The translations under genes and the position numbers were made by a program. Shown here one piece after another: positions 42,617 to 46,534 of a stretch of DNA of 46,534 nucleotides. Position 1 is the first letter of the stretch, and each line of letters opens with the position of its first letter. Under the pieces are notes generated by a model, which saw nothing but the letters and a program-made list of their open reading frames with translations, searched no databases and was not told the origin of the DNA. Origin of the DNA: an uncultured Clostridia bacterium (lineage in GTDB: Bacteria; Bacillota; Clostridia; Lachnospirales; Anaerotignaceae); assembly GCA_944377425.1 (NCBI GenBank), contig CALWEX010000051.1, forward strand, positions 1-46,534. Reading direction: 5' to 3'.

Positions 42617-43182
42617 AATGTAAAAAATCACGGGCTATGCTTTTTAAGCTGCTGGTATTTTTTGTTTTACTAATTATTTTTTCTGCGTTTGTATTTAAAA
42701 GCATTATATTAAAGAAAATGCTTTATCCGCAGAGCTACAAAAACTATGTTGAAACATACTCAAAAGAGTACAACATAGACAAAAATCTTGTTTATTCGGT
42801 TATTAAATGTGAGAGCAATTTTGAAAGCTCAGCAGTTTCCCACATGAACGCAAAAGGACTTATGCAAATTTCGGATATGACAGGAATTTGGGCGTCGGAA
42901 GAACTGGGAATAAAAAATTTTGATACAGATTCGCTTTTTGTGCCGGAAATTAATATATTAATAGGCTGTTGGTACTTAAATAAGCTTATTAATCAATACG
43001 ACAACGTTGAAACCGCTTTAGCGGCATATAACGCTGGAAGCGGAAATGTTTCAAGATGGCTTGCTGATGATGAATATTCATCCGACGGAATAAGACTTGA
43101 TTATATTCCATACAAAGAAACGCGTAATTATGTAAAAAAAGTACAGCAGGCAAAAAAGATATACGAGTATTTATATAGGTAA
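42613..43182 (+). CDS. membrane-anchored lytic transglycosylase (SLT domain)
   Basis: This 189-residue peptidoglycan lytic transglycosylase has a basic N-terminus and one hydrophobic anchor (about residues 11-34). The SLT fold then begins near YSKEYNIDKNLVYSVIKCESNF, where the Glu of KCES is the catalytic residue. SAVSHMNAKGLMQISDMTG and ETALAAYNAGSGNVSRWL are the other family motifs. It cleaves the MurNAc-GlcNAc bond to form anhydro-ends. It overlaps coaE by four bases and is followed after 11 bases by a solute-binding lipoprotein gene. The polA–coaE–slt order is familiar from clostridia. Confidence 0.94.
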   Translation: MKCKKSRAMLFKLLVFFVLLIIFSAFVFKSIILKKMLYPQSYKNYVETYSKEYNIDKNLVYSVIKCESNFESSAVSHMNAKGLMQISDMTGIWASEELGIKNFDTDSLFVPEINILIGCWYLNKLINQYDNVETALAAYNAGSGNVSRWLADDEYSSDGIRLDYIPYKETRNYVKKVQQAKKIYEYLYR

Positions 43183-43193
43183 CAGGAGAAGAA

Positions 43194-44810
43194 ATGAAAA
43201 GAATATTATTATTAGCATTTGCAGTTTTAATGCTGTTTTCTGGCTGTGCCAAAGAAAATGAAACAGCCAATAATACGCAGACTGAAGTTTTGTCATCGCA
43301 GGATACTCAAAGTGAGTACGAAAACGATGAAAATGTTCTTAATATCTCAATGAGAACAACAACTATGCTTAATCCTTTGCTTAACAAAGATGAGTCTGTA
43401 GACAGTGTTTTAAGGCTTATGTTTGAGCCTCTTATAAGTTTGGATAATACCAATAAACCTCAAGGAGTTATAGCTGAAAGCTGGTATTATACTCAAGACG
43501 GCACTATTTTGACAGTTAAAATTAAAGAAGGTCTTTTGTGGCACGACGGAAGTGCAATTACAGCAAATGATGTTGCTTATTCCATAAATACAATACTTAA
43601 TTCCGAAGACGATACAGTTTATAAAAAATGCACAGACAACATAAGGCGTGTGTCAGTTCAGGACAGATATACAATTGACATATATTTTGCTGAGGCTTTC
43701 AGCGGAAATATATTTTCTCTGTGTTTTCCTGTAATTTCACAAAGCTATTACAGTTCTGGAGATAAAGACACAGTGCCTATGGGGAGCGGGCCGTATAAGT
43801 TTTTAGACTTTACACCGGCAAAAGAACTTGTTTTGGAGGCTTGTGATAACAGCTTTGTGCAAAAACCTTCAATATCTAAAGTTGTGGCAAAAATGACAAC
43901 TGATGCCGATACGGATGTTTATTCATTCAGCCAAAAAATAACAGACTGTGTTGTTATAGACGAAAAAGATATAGGCAAATATGATTTTGATTCTGATGTA
44001 AACAAATATGGCTTTAACTCAAATTATTTTGAGTTTATAGGTTTTAATTTTAATAATCAGCTTTTAACTGATAAAAATATAAGAAAAGCTATTTCATGCG
44101 CTGTGCCTATAGACAATATAATAGATAGCGTTTACCTTTCAAATGCTGTTAAAACGTCATCACCGGTTAATCCTTCAAGCTTTTTGTACGACAATAATAT
44201 AGCCGCAGTTAGGTACGACTTAAATAAAGCTAAAGAGTATCTTACGGCAGCAGGTTATAAATATGATAATAACAGCGGACTTTTTATAAAAACCGACGAA
44301 ACCGGAACACATGATATTAATTTGCGAATACTTGTTAATAAAGAAAGCAAAGAACGCAGGCAGATTGCACTTAAATTAGCAGACGAGCTTACAACATTAG
44401 GCATTAAATCAACGGTTGAGGCAGTTGATTTTGCTACTTATCAGACAAAGCTTGAAACAGGAGATTTTGACTTATTTGTAGGCGGTTGGGAGCTGTCCAT
44501 TTCGCCATATTTTGGCTTTATGTTTGAGTCTTCAAACAGCACAGGATATAATTATATTTCTTATAGCGACGAAAATATGGATAACCTTATTAATGCCGCA
44601 TACAATTCCGTTAATGAGGCAGATATGATAAAAGCTTATTCAGAATTGGAGGCATATACAGCAGAAGAGTTGCCGTATATAAGTCTTTTATTCAGAAAAT
44701 CAGCGCTGTTTGTAAATGGCAGAATTGACGGCACATTTGACCCTGTGCCATATGATTATTTCAAGAATATTGAAAGCTGGCACATAGGAACTGGAGATAA
44801 AACAGAATAA
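43194..44810 (+). CDS. family-5 ABC substrate-binding lipoprotein (peptide/oligosaccharide type)
   Basis: This is a 538-residue lipoprotein of the SBP_bac_5 (OppA/DppA) family. The signal ends in lipobox LFSGC (Cys at about 18), and an Asn/Gln/Thr-rich spacer precedes the domain. Family motifs are LNISMRTTTMLNPLLNKD, IAESWYYTQDGTILTVKIKEGLLWHDGSAITANDVAYSI, VPMGSGPYKF, and a C-terminal FDLFVGGWELS with ELEAYTAEELPYISLLFRKS. Oligopeptides or nickel-like ligands are common for the family. No permease or ATPase genes lie in the window, so this too looks detached from its transporter. It is in line with slt (11 bases) and followed by galT. Confidence 0.93.
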   Translation: MKRILLLAFAVLMLFSGCAKENETANNTQTEVLSSQDTQSEYENDENVLNISMRTTTMLNPLLNKDESVDSVLRLMFEPLISLDNTNKPQGVIAESWYYTQDGTILTVKIKEGLLWHDGSAITANDVAYSINTILNSEDDTVYKKCTDNIRRVSVQDRYTIDIYFAEAFSGNIFSLCFPVISQSYYSSGDKDTVPMGSGPYKFLDFTPAKELVLEACDNSFVQKPSISKVVAKMTTDADTDVYSFSQKITDCVVIDEKDIGKYDFDSDVNKYGFNSNYFEFIGFNFNNQLLTDKNIRKAISCAVPIDNIIDSVYLSNAVKTSSPVNPSSFLYDNNIAAVRYDLNKAKEYLTAAGYKYDNNSGLFIKTDETGTHDINLRILVNKESKERRQIALKLADELTTLGIKSTVEAVDFATYQTKLETGDFDLFVGGWELSISPYFGFMFESSNSTGYNYISYSDENMDNLINAAYNSVNEADMIKAYSELEAYTAEELPYISLLFRKSALFVNGRIDGTFDPVPYDYFKNIESWHIGTGDKTE

Positions 44811-44828
44811 TTTTGACGGGGTGGTTAA

Positions 44829-45809
44829 ATGTCTCAAATGAGAAAGGATGTTTTTTCTGGTGAGTGGGTAATTTTTGCCTCTAACCGTAAAAATAAACCG
44901 TATAATTATAAAAGAAGCTCTGGAATAGAAGAAAAAGAAGACAATATATGTCCGTTCTGTCCTGAAAATGAAAACATGACTCCCCCAGCAGTTTTTGAAC
45001 TTAAAAACAGCAATGGCTGGGAAATTCGTGTATTTGACAATATGTATCCAGCTCTTAACGGGGAAGAGTTTGAAAAGGATTCAGACAGTTTTTATGAGTC
45101 TTTTAACGGTTTTGGAATACATGAGGTAATTGTGGATACGCCAAAGCACACAATGGATATTGCCAACGCCAGTGAGGAGCATTTATATAGGCTTTTATGC
45201 GTTATAAACCAAAGGCTCAATAAAGTGCTTTCCCATGAGATGATAGAGTATGTTCAGGTTTTTAAAAATAACGGGCCTTATGCTGGTGCGTCCATTTCTC
45301 ACTCACATTGGCAGGTATTAGGTGTTCCGGTGCTTACAAGCGAACAGGAGGCGGCTTTTAATGTTTTTGAAAAACACAAGGCCGAAACAGGACGCTGTAT
45401 AATGTGTGATATGATTAAGCATGAAAAAGAAGCCAAAAAAAGAATTGTAAGCGAAAATGACTTTTTTGTTTCATTTACACCTTACGCCTCAAGGCAGAGC
45501 TTTGAAATGTGGATAGTGCCTAAAAGGCATATTCAAACAATGGGTGATTTAAGCGAAGATGAACTGAAAAGTTTAGCCGGCTTTTTAAAGGATATGCTTA
45601 TTAGGATAGAGTCAATAAGAAAAGACATAAGCTTTAATATATGTATTCAGGAAAAGGCTAAGTCTACAAAAGATGGGCTTTTTCATTGGTATATAAGGCT
45701 TTTGCCAAGAATAGGTTCTTGGGCCGGGTTTGAGTATGCTACAAGGTGTTTTATAAACCCTATACTTCCGGAATACGCGGCAGAATTTTATAGAAAAGCC
45801 AGAAATTAA
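44829..45809 (+). CDS. galactose-1-phosphate uridylyltransferase family protein (GalT-like)
   Basis: This 326-residue member of the HIT superfamily GalT branch moves UMP between UDP-glucose and galactose 1-phosphate via a His intermediate. A zinc-like site is visible (Cys41, Cys44 in CPFCPEN; a further Cys190/Cys193 pair). The active loop reads GASISHSHWQ (His158, His160), whereas typical GalT has PHPHGQ or PHSHSQ, so the nucleotide or sugar preference may differ. Downstream are VPKRHIQTMGDL and HWYIRLLPRIG. There is no galK or galE nearby. It begins 18 bases after the binding-protein gene. Confidence 0.88.
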   Translation: MSQMRKDVFSGEWVIFASNRKNKPYNYKRSSGIEEKEDNICPFCPENENMTPPAVFELKNSNGWEIRVFDNMYPALNGEEFEKDSDSFYESFNGFGIHEVIVDTPKHTMDIANASEEHLYRLLCVINQRLNKVLSHEMIEYVQVFKNNGPYAGASISHSHWQVLGVPVLTSEQEAAFNVFEKHKAETGRCIMCDMIKHEKEAKKRIVSENDFFVSFTPYASRQSFEMWIVPKRHIQTMGDLSEDELKSLAGFLKDMLIRIESIRKDISFNICIQEKAKSTKDGLFHWYIRLLPRIGSWAGFEYATRCFINPILPEYAAEFYRKARN

Positions 45810-45851
45810 TTATACTTATACAGCGTTAAATTTTTGGGGTGGGTATCAGCT

Positions 45852-46337
45852 TTGGTTAAAAATATAATGATAAAATATAGAATCAGATTAGTTATAGTGG
45901 TATTTATTTTATTAATACTATCTGTGCTGTATACCTATGCCAATATAAAATATCAAAATGGATACAATATAATTATAACGAACAGCTCTGAAAACGATAT
46001 TAATGATGTAGAAATTTTCTTTGGACGCGGAGAAAACAAAGTTATTAATATTAACTGCCTTAAAGCTGGTGAAAAATTAGTTTTAAAAGGCAGTTTTAAA
46101 GGCACAGGAGAAAACCTATATGCTGTAATGCCTACAGAAGAAAACGATGAAGAAATTATGCCTTTAGCTTATATATATTTGGAGAACTATATTAATATAG
46201 TAAAAATAAATATAACTGATGTTTCAAAAGAAAATAAAGCAGAGCATGTTGTAATAGAGTCTTTTGATAATTTTCCATCACTAATTCCGCCATGGTGGAT
46301 TAGAATTTTATATGATTATTCCATTGTAACGTATTAA
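45852..46337 (+). CDS. small membrane-anchored protein of unknown function
   Basis: I do not recognise this 161-residue protein. A basic start (VKNIMIKYRIR) is followed by one hydrophobic helix (LVIVVFILLILSVLYTYANI), then an acidic extracytoplasmic domain with beta-like segments (YNIIITNSSENDINDVEIFFG). It ends in PPWWIRILYDYSIVTY. TTG 45852 is favoured because GGGGTGGG lies nine bases upstream; ATG 45867 is the alternative. A terminator follows directly. Confidence 0.65.
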   Translation: MVKNIMIKYRIRLVIVVFILLILSVLYTYANIKYQNGYNIIITNSSENDINDVEIFFGRGENKVININCLKAGEKLVLKGSFKGTGENLYAVMPTEENDEEIMPLAYIYLENYINIVKINITDVSKENKAEHVVIESFDNFPSLIPPWWIRILYDYSIVTY

Positions 46338-46340
46338 TAA

Positions 46341-46384
46341 AAAAGAGCTGAGCATATAAAAATATTATGTTCAGCTTTTTGTTT
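46341..46384 (+). terminator. Rho-independent terminator at the end of the galT-like unit
   Basis: AAAAGAGCTGAGCATA faces TATGTTCAGCTTTTT around an A/T loop, with a strong T-run. It closes the unit that starts at polA or the binding-protein gene. Confidence 0.82.
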
Positions 46385-46414
46385 TAGGGCAATATGATAA
46401 TTTTCACAATCATG

Positions 46415-46534
46415 ACCACCGGCTTAGCCGGTGGTTTGACTTGGACCCTATAAGGGTCCTTTGCCTGCACGCGTCTTAAAGACGCACTGAATGTCCGGCA
46501 TTTGCACTACTATCTCTACAGCCGCTTAAAGCGG
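46415..46534. repeat. cluster of four tight palindromes, possible mobile-element end or structured RNA (continues past window)
   Basis: Four hairpins with three-base loops occur in 120 bases: ACCACCGGC-tta-GCCGGTGGT (46415-46435), GGACCCT-ata-AGGGTCC (46443-46459), GCGTCT-taa-AGACGC (46471-46485) and CCGCT-taa-AGCGG (46522-46534). The tract is far more GC-rich than its surroundings. Subterminal hairpins of this kind occur at IS200/IS605 ends and in their guide RNAs, but no transposase frame is visible here. The identity is not established. Confidence 0.5.

Noticed and set aside
1..46534. CRISPR arrays, tRNA or rRNA genes
   Set aside because: Intergenic stretches were read on both strands. 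No regularly spaced direct repeats, no T-loop GTTCRAATC patterns with acceptor pairing, and no rRNA segments were seen.

Overview
The window is AT-rich chromosomal DNA from a spore-forming, low-GC Gram-positive bacterium, most likely a member of the Clostridia (Lachnospirales-like). The reasons are gene content and order: an acpS–nnr–YdcC/GerS-like lipoprotein–alr–mazF block, an aroC–spoIIM–xerD block, a polA–coaE–slt block, an OGG1-type 8-oxoguanine glycosylase as in clostridia, many lipoproteins, and strong AGGAGG-type ribosome binding sites with frequent GTG/TTG starts. I saw no rRNA, tRNA, CRISPR array or complete insertion sequence. It reads as core genome with a few accessory genes.

Layout. 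1-1.9 kb: the end of an ABC-F ATPase and a nitroreductase. 1.9-6.2 kb: acpS, nnr, a YdcC/GerS-like lipoprotein, alr and a MazF toxin with no antitoxin gene. 6.3-9.9 kb: an LtaS-like phosphoglycerol transferase diverging from a LytR-CpsA-Psr protein, both cell-envelope polymer enzymes. 10-14.7 kb: a forward run of a small acidic protein, a lipoprotein, OGG1-type glycosylase, DUF554, YbaK and DUF1847 proteins. 14.8-17.4 kb: a cysteine-rich coat-like protein (minus strand) with a sigma-K-like promoter, then YigZ and YebC. 17.6-21.1 kb: an IlvD/Edd dehydratase with a ketopantoate-reductase-like partner, then a GH25 lysozyme.

21.2-27.8 kb is the most unusual region. A histidine kinase/response regulator pair diverges from an RND adaptor and permease. 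The two promoters carry the same 11-bp motif at the same distance from the -10 box, which suggests that the regulator activates both its own operon and the pump. Both the response regulator and the permease are broken by single-base frameshifts as sequenced.

28-35 kb: an aminotransferase and two small proteins, then a minus-strand stretch (aroC-spoIIM-xerD, and apbE-iclR). 35.2-39.2 kb: a secreted SGNH esterase with a phage-tail-like N-terminal module, an orphan NMT1/THI5-type binding protein and an unknown protein. 39.3-46.3 kb: polA-coaE-slt, a family-5 solute-binding lipoprotein, a GalT-like enzyme and a small membrane protein. The window ends in a cluster of four tight palindromes that may be the edge of a mobile element or a structured RNA.

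A recurring theme is translational control by RNA structure. The Shine-Dalgarno sequences of the YdcC/GerS-like gene, mazF and spoIIM each lie in the arm of a stem-loop, and the GH25 gene carries a strong internal ribosome binding site that would make its C-terminal domain separately.
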